Positions 38,701 to 48,595 of a DNA stretch of 64,000 nt are shown here, piece by piece. Source of the DNA: Corallium rubrum (Eukaryota > Cnidaria > Anthozoa > Scleralcyonacea > Coralliidae); assembly GCA_964035015.1 (NCBI GenBank), contig OZ036010.1:10191783-10255782 (forward strand), in the 5' to 3' direction. Position 1 is the first letter of the stretch. The number at the start of each line of letters is the position of its first letter. The notes beneath the pieces are model-generated. The model worked only from the letters and a program-made list of their open reading frames with translations, was not told the origin of the DNA and did not search any database. The translations under genes and the position numbers were made by a program.

Positions 38701-41700
38701 TTTCCAACGCCAAAAGACTTTGGAGATTCTGTGCCTTTAGGGTCAACCCTTTCACCTACAATTACTGGTGGGTAGACTGCACATTTAAGAGATGGCTTTA
38801 ACCAGTAGACTTCGGCCATGTCTCTGCCAGGCTTGAGATACGTGATTGCTTGAGTTGCGGCACAGTCACACTTTCCTAAAGAAGAATATAATTTCTATTA
38901 TAATAACTTTATCGGGCATTCTGGTGTATTTTGCGGGCTAAGATGGAGAATTCCCCGGGCTAAACTATATTTTAGCCCGCTGATCCGAGCCAGTTTTAAA
39001 TCACTATTGGCTTGTTGTTTACGGAATAATTGTATACTTTTCTTGTCAACACTAATTGGAGCAAAGATTGTGTTGATGACAAATGTTGTGTTTTTTATGC
39101 CGAAGAAGGCGAGTAAAGTCAATCCGGTGTCACGGTCTCAGCGATCCCCTAGTCTGAGTTATCCCCTAAGACCAACTTCGTAGTTGAACGCGATAAAAGT
39201 ATGGTTTTCATGATTATACGTATTTTTCGAGTTACAACGACAATATCAATGCAGAAAAGCAGGGAATAACTGCGCAGTTGGTCTTAGGGGATAACTCAGA
39301 CTGGGGGATCGCTGAGACCGTGACACCGGGCACATGTTTACATGGAGAATCCAATCTGTTTGGAACATTGTTTTCGGGTTTGGAACACTATTTTCTGTGC
39401 TTCCCTCAATGTTTGCCATGAAAACGACACGCACCAACTTCACTCATGCAGTCATGCGTATCAAGTCATTTTCAAGTCAAACCTTGTTTACATGAATCAG
39501 ATAGACGAAATCGGAGTTTCGACTGCGCATACAATCTGAGTCGGGATAAAACGTAATTCATTTATAACATGACGCTGAAGCAGCCGTAATAAACATAACA
39601 TTTCTAATTTCAGAAACTTTTTAATGTTTAGGTATTCTATAAGGATAAACTTTGCTTATCGATTATCCTTGACACTAATCCTAAACGTAGTGTCTAAAAA
39701 TAATGAACTCAAAACATGAAAAAACAGTCCCAGCCTATGTTATCTTCCCGTCATTCATGTAAGTCGACTGATCCTTGCTTGAATTTCAAGTGGATTGACT
39801 TCGATCATTCGTTTCGATCAGATCGAAAACTTTCAATCTTCTTCATGTAAACACAATAAAGAGAAACAACATGGGAAATTTGACATGAACACTCAATGTC
39901 CACTTCATGTAAACTGGGCCTAATAGCGGAAGTAATTAAATGAGCAAAAAATGCAAAATGATACCCAAAAAGAAAAAAACAACAAAAAACCCGAGCCGAA
40001 ATCCAGGCGCGCCGCCATGAATACTAATTGGGGGTGGGGGGGGGGGGGGCAAGATAACTTCAACCAGGTCTTATGATACAATCTATAACCAAACACTTCA
40101 TCTTGGTGTTGTGAAGCAGTTAGTGCATGGTAAAGTGTATTTAGTGAGTTGATTGCATCATAAGACGTGGTTGAAGTTATCTTGCCCCCCAATTAGTATT
40201 CATGGCGGCGCCCCTGCCGAAATCTAGGGTCGACCTGACCCCCCCCCCCCCCCCTCCCCCCTGACAACAAGATCAGAGCCACGTACAAAGTTGGCTGAGT
40301 TTCTTACCTGGTCTGAGGCACTCGGGATGGTTAGGTCCTTTCTTACAGTCTGGACAAAAAGATTAGACATTTTTGTTATATTTTGTACATACATATACAT
40401 GTTATATTTCATAGTCAATCAAGATATAGTCTGGAAACTCAGCCAAACTTTAAGGCGCTTATAATAAGCTGTGAATTTATCTTGGAACGGTCCTCACATT
40501 CATGTTAACGAGACGGAAGTAACTATAACTTTAGCTTAGTTACCGACTTCGAGGAAGCTGTTTACATGAGCCGGGCTGACTCGTGAAATTCTTTCCTCGG
40601 CCGCAGAAGGAGATTTTAATCAACGTTAGGATGCGTTTACATCTAAACTATTTAAACCAATTCTTCTTTGTACATTTAGTTTATGCGAGTTTCAAAACCA
40701 TATAGTGAGATCCTAATCAGCTATCAGCACCTTAGGTCATTCATGATATAGACCCTTTTACAGTCGGTTTTCGTTCGGAGGTTCACAAGTTCGTATTGAA
40801 CTTGGCATTTGATTGGCTACTTAGTTGCTAGTAGCCAATCAAATGCCTAGTTCAATACGAACTTGTGTACTTCGGAACAAACTCCTGAACATTTCCGTCA
40901 AAAGTAACCTGAAACCGACTGCTGTAGTAAGTGAATTCTATTGAAATATATACTTAAGCTAATACAATCAACGAAATTGGGAAGAATTTAAAAGAAAATT
41001 GAATATATATATATTTATTATATAGATGCGAGTGTTTTATTAGAAAATATGCAGTGTCGTATTTTCCATATCCTCACTAGTGAAGATATCGATGACGTCA
41101 TTAAGAATTTTACCTCTTTTTTGCATTGAATCTATATAATAAAAAGAAAATTACACGCTGGCTTGAAAATATGAATTTTATCTTCTCGTGGTAACGATAT
41201 TTTACTCATTCGCTACGCTCATTCGTAGATTTTCACCACTCGAAGATAAAATCCATATCTTCGCACAACCATGTAATATCCTCTCTATATATATTTCTAA
41301 AACCGCGCAAACATGAAAGGGGTAGTAAGATGGAAAATCGTCTATTCAATTTTGGTTATATCTAGAAGTATACTTTCCGTATGAAGAAGTATAGCGTTCT
41401 TATATATTAAATCAATATCTCATGTTCCAGCGATATTCCAGTTTTTGTAACATGCAAATGAGATTGCCTTATGATGTCATCTACTTCACATGCACAGATC
41501 AAGCAAACTTCCCCAAATGAGGAATATATCAAGCAATAACTGTGTACAATGCAAAGTACCATTCATATTAGAACAACTTCAAAGTTTATTGGTGGGTTGC
41601 AATCAATCCCCTGAGATTTAGAGGACAACGACACAGCGGCCATGTTGGTTGGTAGGTACAATAGCATCTAGTATAATTTTCTTTTGTTCCTACCAACCAG

Positions 41701-42389
41701 CAATTTGCATATTTTTAAAAATCAAAATATCTTTGGAACAAGATGAGAAATTGAACAAGTGAAGACGCTATTTTTCTTTATTTTAAAACCACTTAATCTA
41801 AACAAAATCAAAAATTGGGATAGACAATTTTGGTGTCTTACTGCCCCTTTAATAGCAGCTGTCAATAATATATTTTTACCTGTTTTTTTGCATGATTTGT
41901 CCACCATTGTAGAAACAACCGTGTCAAATGCTGCTTTGTTTACATGGATCGCATCGGACGGTGTAGTTGTCCACTGTTCCAGCAATTTTGGGTCGCCGTA
42001 GTTACCAATGTAAACACCAACAACCCTGCTATTTTCGCGCAGTTTCGCTGAGAAAACGTTGGCCATTTTTGTCTCTCCTTGCGAGCGTCGTCCACTGGCA
42101 AATTCTTCAGGTTTATTATCGTAATCATAAAAGCCGTACGTTGGGTTGCCTCTATCTCTGATTGGTTTGCCGTCGGTGAGAATCATCACTACGTCTTTCA
42201 CGTACTCTCTCCCCTTACCCCCGTTCAGAGGACTTTCTTTGGGAAACATCTGTGAAAAGAAATAGAGTTTAAGAGAACTCTGATATTTCTGACCAGAAGC
42301 AGTATGTATAGAGACCATAGCCATATAGGATAACCTGAAGGGTTTATTCAGCCCATCCAAATTAGAAATTCTTGACGTGGGGAGCCTCA

Positions 42390-42450
<61 letters not shown>

Positions 42451-45400
42451 GGAGCGGTGATATCTACAGGGTGGCGGAAGTGTGTGACAGTGGATCGGTG
42501 GGCGATCGCCCCCACAACAAGTTTTTACATGCGGCAGCTAGAGTCCCCCCCCTCCCTCCGACACACACACAACATTTTACGGATTATACTACTCTAACCT
42601 AAGCTAATATGTTATCAGTAACAATTCGGGATTAAAATGAAAGCTAGTAAACAACCATGCATATATGCGCAATATACGGCCGTGTACCTAATACAGGCGT
42701 GCCCGTGCAATTAAAAAGGCTTAAAGTGTCTATGCACTTTTTTTGTTTTATTGTACAGAGGAGCATGACAGGAGCACTCACTGAAAATTTCAAGAGAATC
42801 TGATGCGTAGTTTTCGCGCTATCAACTCTCAAAATTTGCCGTGGATAGTTTGTTTTGGGGAAATTTGGGCTTCTTGGTAACAATGCCTTATGATGTACGC
42901 AGATGGATCATTAATAGTGAAATCTATTGTTCTTATGCATAGTTGTCCATCTGCGTATGTCATAAGCATTGTTACCGAAAGCCCAATTTTTCTCCAAGAA
43001 CGAACTAGCCATGGCAAAATTTGAGAGTTAATAGCGCGAAAACTACGCATCAGATTCTCTTGAAATTTTCAGTGAGTGCTCCTGCCATGCTCCTCTGTAC
43101 AATAAAACAACAAAAATGCCAACGAATTTTTCATTTCATATATAAGACTTTAAACAGTCTGACAAAACGTTTAACTTAGCTCTGAACCGACGCGAATATA
43201 CGTTAGGTGAAATATCAATGTTTGTGAACTTATGTCTTATGCCTTAGAATATATAGAGATTATTCTGGGAGGCTGGGAGTTTTATTAGTGCGTTCTTATT
43301 ATCCTGGGAATAGCCCGAAAATGGCTAAAAAGAATTCAAACCACCACTGAAACTTTGTATGTTTTCGTAGCACAAAAAGGGCCACATTGAGAACATTCTT
43401 GCTATTGATATCAAACAAAGAACACTGTACAAGCCTTAGAAGCTTAGTTTTTGCATTTGTTGGTACTGTACAGGCCCGCAAAGAGACTAAAATAAAGAAT
43501 TGGGGGCCCCCTTGCAAAAATTTCGCATGCCATTTTACGGATGAATCGGATATTTAAGTGAAAATGTTTCCGTTTTACATGTGAAATGACAACGCAAATT
43601 TTCGTAAGGACGAAAAAGATGTACATTTAAAATAAACCCTTTAAGGACAAAATTCAGTAAATAATCACTAACATAGAGAAGCAGAAAATATTGTTTGATA
43701 CCTTTCTTAATTTCAATAACACACATACTTTGGCGGATATTGCGCTTGACGAGTTGACGGTAACACAGAATAGTAAGACAACCAGAATTCCGACTCGCGT
43801 CGGAACCTTTGAAGTTTACGTCCTCGCGCATGTCGCCTCGCGCATCTTGATTCCTCGCCATCCTACGCCATCCTACGCCATCCTACGCCATCCTACGCAA
43901 TCCTGGCAAGTTCCCCCGGCAGTTTGGACCTTCAAAAGAAGGTTAAAACTGCTGGGAGAACTTGTCAGGATTGCGTAGGATGGTGTAGAACATTGCGTAG
44001 GATGGCGTAGGATGGCGTAAAATATCGTGCATGCGCATTGAAGAAATGCGGACAAGCTTTCACTCGAGTCGGACTTTTGGTTGCCTTATTCTGTGACGGT
44101 AATGCTTTATCGTTTTCAACACCAAAGAGCCTGGGCCGAGGGAAGACTATAGTCTACGTTCGATTATTCGATTAAATTAAGCAAATTGGTGAACCTTATT
44201 TGGTCTTCATCTGTGATATAAAGAAAAACCATGTTTGTTCTGACGAAGTTGTCGGGAGGCCCTCGCCCTACTACAGCCGCTTGGCTACCCTGTCTATCGA
44301 TTCTCTACAACGTAAACTAGCACTATAATTAGGGGGCCCCTCTCGAGCTGGGGGCCCCGGGCAACTTGCCCCAGTTGCCCACCCCCCCCCCCCCTCTGGG
44401 CGGGCCTGGTACTGTATTAAGCAGTAAAACGTATTATTTCGTTGTTTTTTACTCTGCCCGGCAATTGATAATCTTTGCCTACAGTATATCACCGAACTCG
44501 TAAAAAAGCAACGGAAACAGTCAATAACTTCATTATGAAACTATTTGTATACTTTTGGTAGTAAAATATGTCTTTACAAAGCCTTGAAGTATGTAGTTAA
44601 GTCAACTGCAAAAAGTATACAAATAGTTTCATAAAAAAGTTATTGACTGTTTTCGTTGCTTTTTTACGAGTTTGGTGATATTCTATGTGTATTCTATTTT
44701 CCTGTGGTATTGTAAATTAATTGGCATGTGAGAATTGTATTCCGGCTTTTCCGACTCCGCCAGTAAACTCTTACTACTCTTAAGTTAGGTTAAAATCAGA
44801 TTGGGGGAATGGTGTCCAATTTAGAGGGTCTTGCTTTTCCGAAACTTGTTATTTGTTGCCAACACCCTTTACAAAACTACTTACTTACATGCAAAAACAT
44901 TTTCACTGCTAAATTCATAGAAAGGATTACCTGATTAGCTAACATTAAAGCCCTCCCAGTTCTCGTCACATCGCCTTCTACATCTGACCAAACCAATCCA
45001 TTGATATACTGCAGTAAGTCAGCTTTTGTTGTTTTCTCTCCAAATTCCAGCAACACTTTAGTTCTCTCTTGGGTACTAAAGGTGATTATGGCCAGATGTG
45101 TTCCTTCCGGACCAACATTTAAATCCTTGCTTTTGATGAGATGCCTGAAGAAGTCTTTTACTTGGTTCTCAAAAGTGCTTGGCTTAATAGATCTTGAATT
45201 GTCCCAAATTATCAAGAGATCGAGTTTACAGTCTAAAAAGATTATAAAGTATACAGTAGCCATTAGTTAATGCGTAAATCAGGAAAGTGGACGGATATTG
45301 TTCAATCTAGCTCTGACACATGTCAATAACAGACCTTTTTCAAAAAATGTGTTCAATTCCTCAAAAATCACTCGAAATATAAATACCTGTTCTTAAGAAT

Positions 45401-47016
45401 TCTTTATCTTCTTCAACTGGGAACATATGAAATGTTTTGAAGAATTAGTCTTCACTGCATTATACCGCAGAACATATTGTAGCATGCATTTGCAAATTGT
45501 TTTCAAGGTATTAGCAACCACTTCTTCTGGCTGATTTTTGTTATAAGATCTAATTTATTTTAATCTTTACTGATTTTAGTCAATTTTTTTTTCAGAGTCA
45601 ATCAAATAACTGAAATCTAAATAGTAATATGGCACAAAAAATTGTTTTGAAACACTAAAAACTAAAACTTGTAGAACCATGCATATAAATAGAGGATATT
45701 ACACGGTGGTGCGAAGATATGAATTTTATCTTCGAGTGGTGAAAACAATATTTTACGAATGAGCGTAGCGAATGAGTAAAATATTGTTTTTACCACGGGG
45801 GCATACTCCCCCGGAAAATTTTGAAATCTAGAGTCTCTGAAATGCTATTTCTTGCATTCTGGGGGAGGATTATTCAAAATTCAAGAATGGATATGAATAC
45901 TCAAAAAGCATAAACGTCACATGTATTATTTAATCATTTCACAGTTACATGTCTGTCATTGACTTATCAGGAGATCAATTTCACACTAAAAGATTTTCAA
46001 AACCTCATTAATAATTGATGAGGTAACCACAAAGGAAATCAGATCCATGGTTTTATGATCTGATAGAAACTCCTTATTTACATAAACTTTACTTTTCATT
46101 TTCTTAATTTTGACAACGTTGCAAGCTTTCAAAATTACCGCCTCATTAACTCACCTAATAGGTCGTTTTTTAAAGCTATTCGCAGTATTTTTTTTAAATA
46201 TTACGTATAAACTGCAGTAGCCATAATAAATTTGATCATGGGCTTCAGTTTTGAAACCCGGTAAAGGTCGAGCAAACTGAATTTATATTTAAGAAATCAG
46301 ATCATAAACGGTACAAACACAAACACAAACACAAACAAAGAACCGTTTATTACAACATTTCGTAATTATAAATTCAACGTGAAACCATTGTCTAATCCAA
46401 TGTGCACCAATATTACCAAGTCCCTCTACTATAATTGCTTGACGATTGAGAAGCTGTTTCATAAACTCGTGTAATGTATCGTATTTTTGCAGGTTACAAA
46501 ACACTCGAGAACAACAAAAATTACTCGGTTATAACGGCCTCGTGATTTTCATTGTCCTCTCGTGTTTGTAACCCCTGATAAAACACTGATCATATCAAAA
46601 GATACAAAATATTATAATTATGAACACAGGTATATTCTACAAAATGTTGAATCCGCCATATTTACAGTACAAATTAATGCAACTAAGCTATGGTTATAGA
46701 CAAACCTGTGCATACTTTGGTTAGGCCCCAAGATGCGACTTTCAGGACAAAGTATACGGTATTGGCGAACTCTATCCTCAAGACTTTCCTTGATGAGGCC
46801 GCAACAGATGGACGACTGACTTTCAGGGTTATCACATTGTATGCGATACTGACGACGGTCTTCATTATACTCTCTCCGTCTTTTGTCACAAAAGCTTAAT
46901 TCTTCTTCACTGTCGGCAAGCGTCAGTGTTGTAGACCGCAAACAATAAAACAGTGTAATTATAAAAAGCGATCTTATCAAAATTGGTCTTCTGATCTTGC
47001 TGTCTTTTGCTGCCAT
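35629..47016 (-). CDS. Gene B: signal peptide - Cys-rich N-terminus - VWA - linker - HYR-like - galaxin-like (spliced)
   Basis: I join six exons, in transcript order: 47016-46716, 45232-44931, 42249-41880, 40349-40308, 38875-38615 and 35798-35629. They total 1446 nt, giving 481 residues plus stop. All introns are GT-AG. Phases are 1, 0, 1, 1, 1. The protein has an N-terminal hydrophobic stretch (residues about 11-35, likely signal peptide), a Cys-containing segment to about 100, VWA 101-324, a linker 325-338, one HYR-like module 339-425 and a galaxin-like tail 426-481. It is a convergent paralogue of gene A with fewer HYR-like modules. A secreted matrix or adhesion protein is the likely role. 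Least certain are the first donor and whether further exons exist. Confidence 0.75.
35996..36910 (-). pseudogene. Decayed PIF1/Helitron-type helicase
   Basis: Three minus-strand blocks in different frames keep helicase order. P-G-G-G-G-T-G-K-N (Walker A, with N where S/T is expected) lies near 36750. I-I-I-D-E-I-S-M-V-G (Walker B, PIF1 type) lies near 36460. R-Q-K-N-D-Q-A-F-I-E-L-L-N-R-I-R, then Y-P-S-G-A-L-H-I-W-A-E-N, lies at 36215-36050. Stops and frameshifts separate the blocks, so it is dead. It lies in the last intron of gene B on the same strand. It could derive from a Helitron/Helentron. No Rep domain was seen. Confidence 0.75.
36849..36919. repeat. (ATTGC)n pentanucleotide array
   Basis: About 14 units sit exactly between the helicase remnant (minus) and the Penelope-like remnant (plus). 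Confidence 0.9.
36919..37640 (+). pseudogene. Penelope-like element remnant: RT C-terminus plus GIY-YIG endonuclease
   Basis: D-V-Y-R-K-S-T-H-T-G-Q-Y-T-H-F is the conserved post-palm segment of Penelope-like reverse transcriptases. It is followed by I-K-S-L-F-H-R-A-S-K-I-C-S. After frameshifts near 37115 and 37325, the endonuclease signature appears: N-I-V-Y-Q-I-S-C-P-G-C, R-Y-I-G-K-T-E-R, then L-L-E-H. The frame breaks make it inactive. A hammerhead motif lies about 630 bp downstream on the same strand (38273-38311), as expected for this retroelement class. Confidence 0.82.
37957..38262. mobile_element. MITE with CATAGTCAATCGAGATAT ends
   Basis: Inverted ends CATAGTCAATCGAGATATGG..GGAAACTC lie at both sides. 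ATTCTAG directly flanks both (7-8-bp duplication). It appears inserted in the 3' region of the Penelope-like remnant. A partial relative is at 40411-40500. Confidence 0.8.
38273..38311 (+). ncRNA. Hammerhead ribozyme motif 2
   Basis: Stem I GGT, core CTGATGA (38276-38282), stem II GATTTT-GTGAT-AAAATC (perfect 6 bp), core GAAA (38301-38304), minimal stem III A-TA-T, cleavage site TC, then stem I ACC. Only 3 bp of proximal stem I is clear. It lies downstream of the Penelope-like remnant on the same strand. Confidence 0.65.
38482..38540. mobile_element. 59-bp hairpin micro-MITE with 9-bp target duplication
   Basis: TAGCCTGTGCACAGCCTGAA pairs with the right arm TTCAGGCTGTGCAGGCTA. GTCTTGTCT is duplicated at 38473-38481 and 38541-38549. 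It lies 66 bp downstream of a gene B donor. Confidence 0.75.
38615..38875 (-). CDS. Gene B exon: HYR-like module
   Basis: The acceptor TTCTTCTTTAG precedes 38875 and the strong donor GTAAGT follows 38615. The exon is 261 nt with phases 1-1. The peptide has K-C-D-C-A-A, V-Y-W-L-K-P-S-L-K-C, F-G-V-G-N-H-V-I-T-Y-T-Y-T-Y and T-C-Q-V-Q-L-N-V-K. These are the same CxC, W-x-x-P, VG-x-H and C-x-V landmarks as gene A's three modules. F-G-V-G followed by T-Y-T-Y is closest to gene A module 1. Confidence 0.8.
38906..39030. repeat. Dispersed repeat (TGGTGTATTTTGCGGGCTAA type)
   Basis: Homologous to 48432-48585 (TGGTGTATTTTGCGTGCTAA, TATTGGYTTGTTGTTTRCGG). Confidence 0.7.
39113..39925. mobile_element. 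DNA element copy interrupted by a 198-bp MITE
   Basis: Homologous to 59792-60206: it shares CACATGTTTACATGGAGAAT and the right end CTTCATGTAAAC. The left end looks truncated. Confidence 0.65.
39128..39325. mobile_element. 198-bp MITE, TGTCACGGTCTCAGCGATCC ends, CCGG target
   Basis: Arms of about 50 bp are inverted. CCGG lies at 39124-39127 and 39326-39329. The related copy at 59851 reads straight through as AATCCGGGCACATG, which is the empty site. Confidence 0.85.
40004..40216. mobile_element. hAT-type MITE (CAGG-GCGCCGCCATGAA ends, 8-bp duplication)
   Basis: Arms of about 75 bp start CAGGCGCGCCGCCATGAATA. CCGAAATC is duplicated at 39996-40003 and 40217-40224. An 8-bp duplication with CAGGG-like ends is the hAT hallmark. 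Confidence 0.8.
40308..40349 (-). CDS. Gene B linker exon (14 codons)
   Basis: This 42-nt exon has acceptor CTTTTTGTCCAG and donor GTAAGA, with phases 1-1. The peptide is D-C-K-K-G-P-N-H-P-E-C-L-R-P-G, a two-cysteine Pro/Gly linker between VWA and the HYR-like module. Strong splice borders and frame fit support it. Inclusion without transcript data is an inference, and skipping it would also keep the frame. Confidence 0.65.
40751..40921. mobile_element. MITE-like hairpin
   Basis: CACAAGTTCGTATTGAACTT..GCATTTGATTGGCTACT pairs with its complement across ACTTAGTTGCT. The outer CGGTTTTCG / GAAACCG pairing is weaker. Confidence 0.8.
41155..41290. mobile_element. Inverted-repeat element (GAAGATAAAAT type)
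   Basis: TATGAATTTTATCTTCTCGT pairs with ACTCGAAGATAAAATCCATA around ATTTTACTCATTCGCTACGC. Same family as 45690-45800. Confidence 0.7.
41640..41856. mobile_element. Probable DNA element fragment
   Basis: TTGGTTGGTAGGTAC and GTTCCTACCAACCAGC are inverted at 41645-41702. A TTAAAGGGGCAGTAAGAC-type end lies on the minus strand near 41854. It stops 24 bp from the gene B VWA exon. Confidence 0.45.
41880..42249 (-). CDS. Gene B exon: VWA domain, C-terminal half
   Basis: The acceptor TTTCTTTTCACAG precedes 42249 and the donor GTAAAA follows 41880. The exon enters in phase 0 and leaves in phase 1. The peptide opens M-F-P-K-E-S-P and contains V-V-M-I-L-T-D-G-K-P, with the TDG metal-site loop. It then has V-V-G-V-Y-I-G-N-Y-G and ends T-M-V-D-K-S-C-K-K-T. 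It is 22 codons longer than gene A's exon because of an insert after TDGKP (Y-G-F-Y-D-Y-D region). The upstream in-frame ATG (42360) is intronic. Confidence 0.85.
42392..42447. repeat. (TA)n microsatellite
   Basis: About 28 TA units. Confidence 0.95.
42725..43149. mobile_element. TTAA-type foldback element, third member (425 bp)
   Basis: TTAA at 42721-42724 and 43150-43153. The left tip AGTGTCTATG is identical to the 6651 element. Long arms (GAGCACTCACTGAAAATTTC and complement; CAGATGGATCA / TGTCCATCTG centre) pair. The right tip is decayed. Confidence 0.75.
43858..44022. repeat. Inverted (CATCCTACGC)n arrays around a hairpin
   Basis: Four CCATCCTACG units on the left face GCGTAGGATG units on the right. 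GCAGTTTGGACCTTC and its partial complement lie between. Confidence 0.75.
44486..44690. mobile_element. MITE with ~67-bp near-perfect arms
   Basis: CACCGAACTCGTAAAAAAGC..AGTATACTTTT pairs with its complement ending CGAGTTTGGTG. Confidence 0.85.
44931..45232 (-). CDS. Gene B exon: VWA domain, N-terminal half
   Basis: The acceptor ATCTTTTTAG precedes 45232 and the donor GTAATC follows 44931. The exon enters in phase 1 and leaves in phase 0, as in gene A. The peptide runs D-C-K-L-D-L-L-I-I-W-D-N-S-R-S-I-K, so the MIDAS DxSxS is DNSRS. It continues V-G-P-E-G-T-H-L-A-I-I-T-F-S-T and D-V-T-R-T-G-R-A-L. An ATG further upstream (45263) is intronic. Confidence 0.85.
45690..45800. mobile_element. Inverted-repeat element (GAAGATAAAAT type), second copy
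   Basis: Related to 41155-41290 but in the opposite order (GTGCGAAGATATGAATTTTA; ATTTTACGAATGAGCGTAGC). Confidence 0.65.
46010..46095. repeat. Diverged half-copy of the 1045-1219 palindrome
   Basis: It shares TTTACATAAACTTTA and an AAATCAGATCC..ATGATCTGATA core. It is only loosely palindromic. Confidence 0.5.
46716..47016 (-). CDS. Gene B first coding exon: signal peptide and Cys-rich segment
   Basis: It starts at ATG 47016-47014. The N-terminus is basic (M-A-A-K-D-S-K-I-R-R), then hydrophobic (I-L-I-R-S-L-F-I-I-T-L-F-Y-C-L), then T-L-A-D-S. This reads as a signal peptide cleaved near residue 35. Two similar segments follow: R-R-Q-Y-R-I-Q-C-D-N-P-E-S and R-V-R-Q-Y-R-I-L-C-P-E-S, around S-I-C-C-G. 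The donor is chosen as AAA|GTATGC at 46715 because it gives the phase 1 required by the next exon. CACAG|GTTTGT a few bases on gives phase 2 and would break the frame unless another exon intervenes. Confidence 0.65.
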
Positions 47017-47424
47017 ACTATCTTATAATGGCTAGTCGGACCTTAAGGACGACTACACGAAGCTGTGAAGAAAAGTTTTATTTAAATGTTTAGAATATGA
47101 ACTAAAGATTAAAGTCTAAATCAGAATTTGGTCTTCTATTTATTTATAAGCTTTGTCACTTTCTGATAGGAATTACTTAATATTATAACCAACTATAGTT
47201 TTATCTTCTTCTGCTAAAGTTGGTTTGCAATGTACAGGCAATGACGTTAAAGGTTATGGGCAGCAAAAACAAAAAAAATTCAAAAGCAAACCAATAACAT
47301 GAAGATACAATCTAGTGCGTTATTTAGACCCAAAGTATTCCAATAAAATAACTTCATTGCATTTTTAAAGTTGTTAATCTGAATCAGTATCTGCCATCTT
47401 GGATACATTTTTGTTATGCATGTG
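47017..47424. other. Upstream region of gene B
   Basis: AT-rich. No promoter element is assigned with confidence. Confidence 0.35.
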
Positions 47425-47665
47425 ATGTCACAAGCTGGGTAAAGCGAAACGTTTAATAGTTAGCCATACTTTCACATATATAGGTCTGAAACTCATTTTT
47501 TGTAGATGATTTTCATTCTTGATTAAACCACAACATTTTAAAAACATACCACAGAAATTCAGCTGCCAGAAGAATAAGTTTCATCAGAATAAATATATTT
47601 ACATGGTTGTATCCGCAACTAACATTTTATTATAAAAGTTTCATCATGTTTACCCAGCTTGTGAC
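47425..47665. mobile_element. MITE-like inverted repeat
   Basis: GATGTCACAAGCTGGGTAAA at the left pairs with TTTACCCAGCTTGTGACGTC at the right. Confidence 0.7.
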
Positions 47666-48106
47666 GTCAGTTAATTAGGCAAGGTCTTGCAACAAGATGG
47701 CAAACGGCAAGATTGTCTTTTGTCGAAATTATTGACGTTGTTTGGCACAAGAGTTGTCTTGTTTACTTGGATTACCATCGCAAGACAGTTTGTTAATAAT
47801 TAAAAAGTGTGTACTTGTAATTTTTGTTGCTCTTACTTTAACCAAGAGACACGCAAAGATGTTACACAGTGATACAATAGTGGGTGGGACGAGAGTTTGC
47901 TCTGCAATTTAAACAAACTTGTTTGGAAAAAGAAATATTTAATTTTCTAATTTTTACTCTTGAATCACTCCACAATTTCTTATAAAGTGTCTCCGCGTTG
48001 ACGTCATTTCCTGTGAATAGTAAACCAACTTTAGCAAAAAAATAATTAAGGCATCATGAGATGAAACTTTAATTTCATATCAGAGTGTACCAAATATATA
48101 TAAATA

Positions 48107-48108
48107 TA

Positions 48109-48172
<64 letters not shown>
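48107..48172. repeat. (TA)n microsatellite
   Basis: About 30 TA units. A second run is at 48394-48424, flanking the palindrome between them. Confidence 0.95.
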
Positions 48173-48176
<4 letters not shown>

Positions 48177-48213
48177 AAAGCTTCTAGGACAGCGTCGGCC
48201 ACGGTTGAAATCC

Positions 48214-48389
48214 AAATATTACCAGGGTTAAGTCACGTTGGCCTGAAAAACAGAGAAAAATCTTCTCGACGTTTCGAGCGAAGGCCCTTCGTCAGGAGAA
48301 ATTAGTAAAAAACGAAGGGCCTTCGCTCGAAACGTCGAGAAGATTTTTCTCTGTTTTTCAGGCCAACGTGACTTAACCCTGGTAATATT

Positions 48390-48390
<1 letters not shown>
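48214..48390. mobile_element. Palindromic element with ~78-bp arms, carrying a hammerhead
   Basis: AAATATTACCAGGGTTAAGT..CGAAGGCCCTTCGT pairs with its full complement. The loop holds CAGGAGAAATTAGTAAAA. It sits between two TA tracts. Confidence 0.85.
48263..48300 (-). ncRNA. Hammerhead ribozyme motif 3
   Basis: Minus strand: stem I TTCTC, core CTGACGA (allowed CUGANGA), stem II GGGC-CTTC-GCTC, core GAAA, minimal stem III A-CG-T, cleavage site TC, stem I GAGAA (5 bp perfect). The opposite arm of the palindrome lacks the CTG, so only this strand has the full core. Confidence 0.7.
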
Positions 48391-48430
<40 letters not shown>

Positions 48431-48431
48431 T

Positions 48432-48585
48432 TCGGGCATGCATAGCATAGTGGTGTATTTTGCGTGCTAAAATGGAGAATTCAGCGCCCTAAAATAGATT
48501 TTTTAACCCGCTGTTCGCTGATCTGAGCCTATCAGTTTTAACAGTTCTAAATACTATTGGTTTGTTGTTTGCGGAACTTGCATAT
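48432..48585. repeat. Dispersed repeat, second copy
   Basis: Partner of 38906-39030. Confidence 0.65.
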
Positions 48586-48595
48586 TGTATCCATA

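Noticed and set aside
44880-45263. ATG at 45263 as start of a separate small VWA protein
   Set aside because: A good acceptor at 45233-45234 and phase agreement with gene A show the ATG is intronic.
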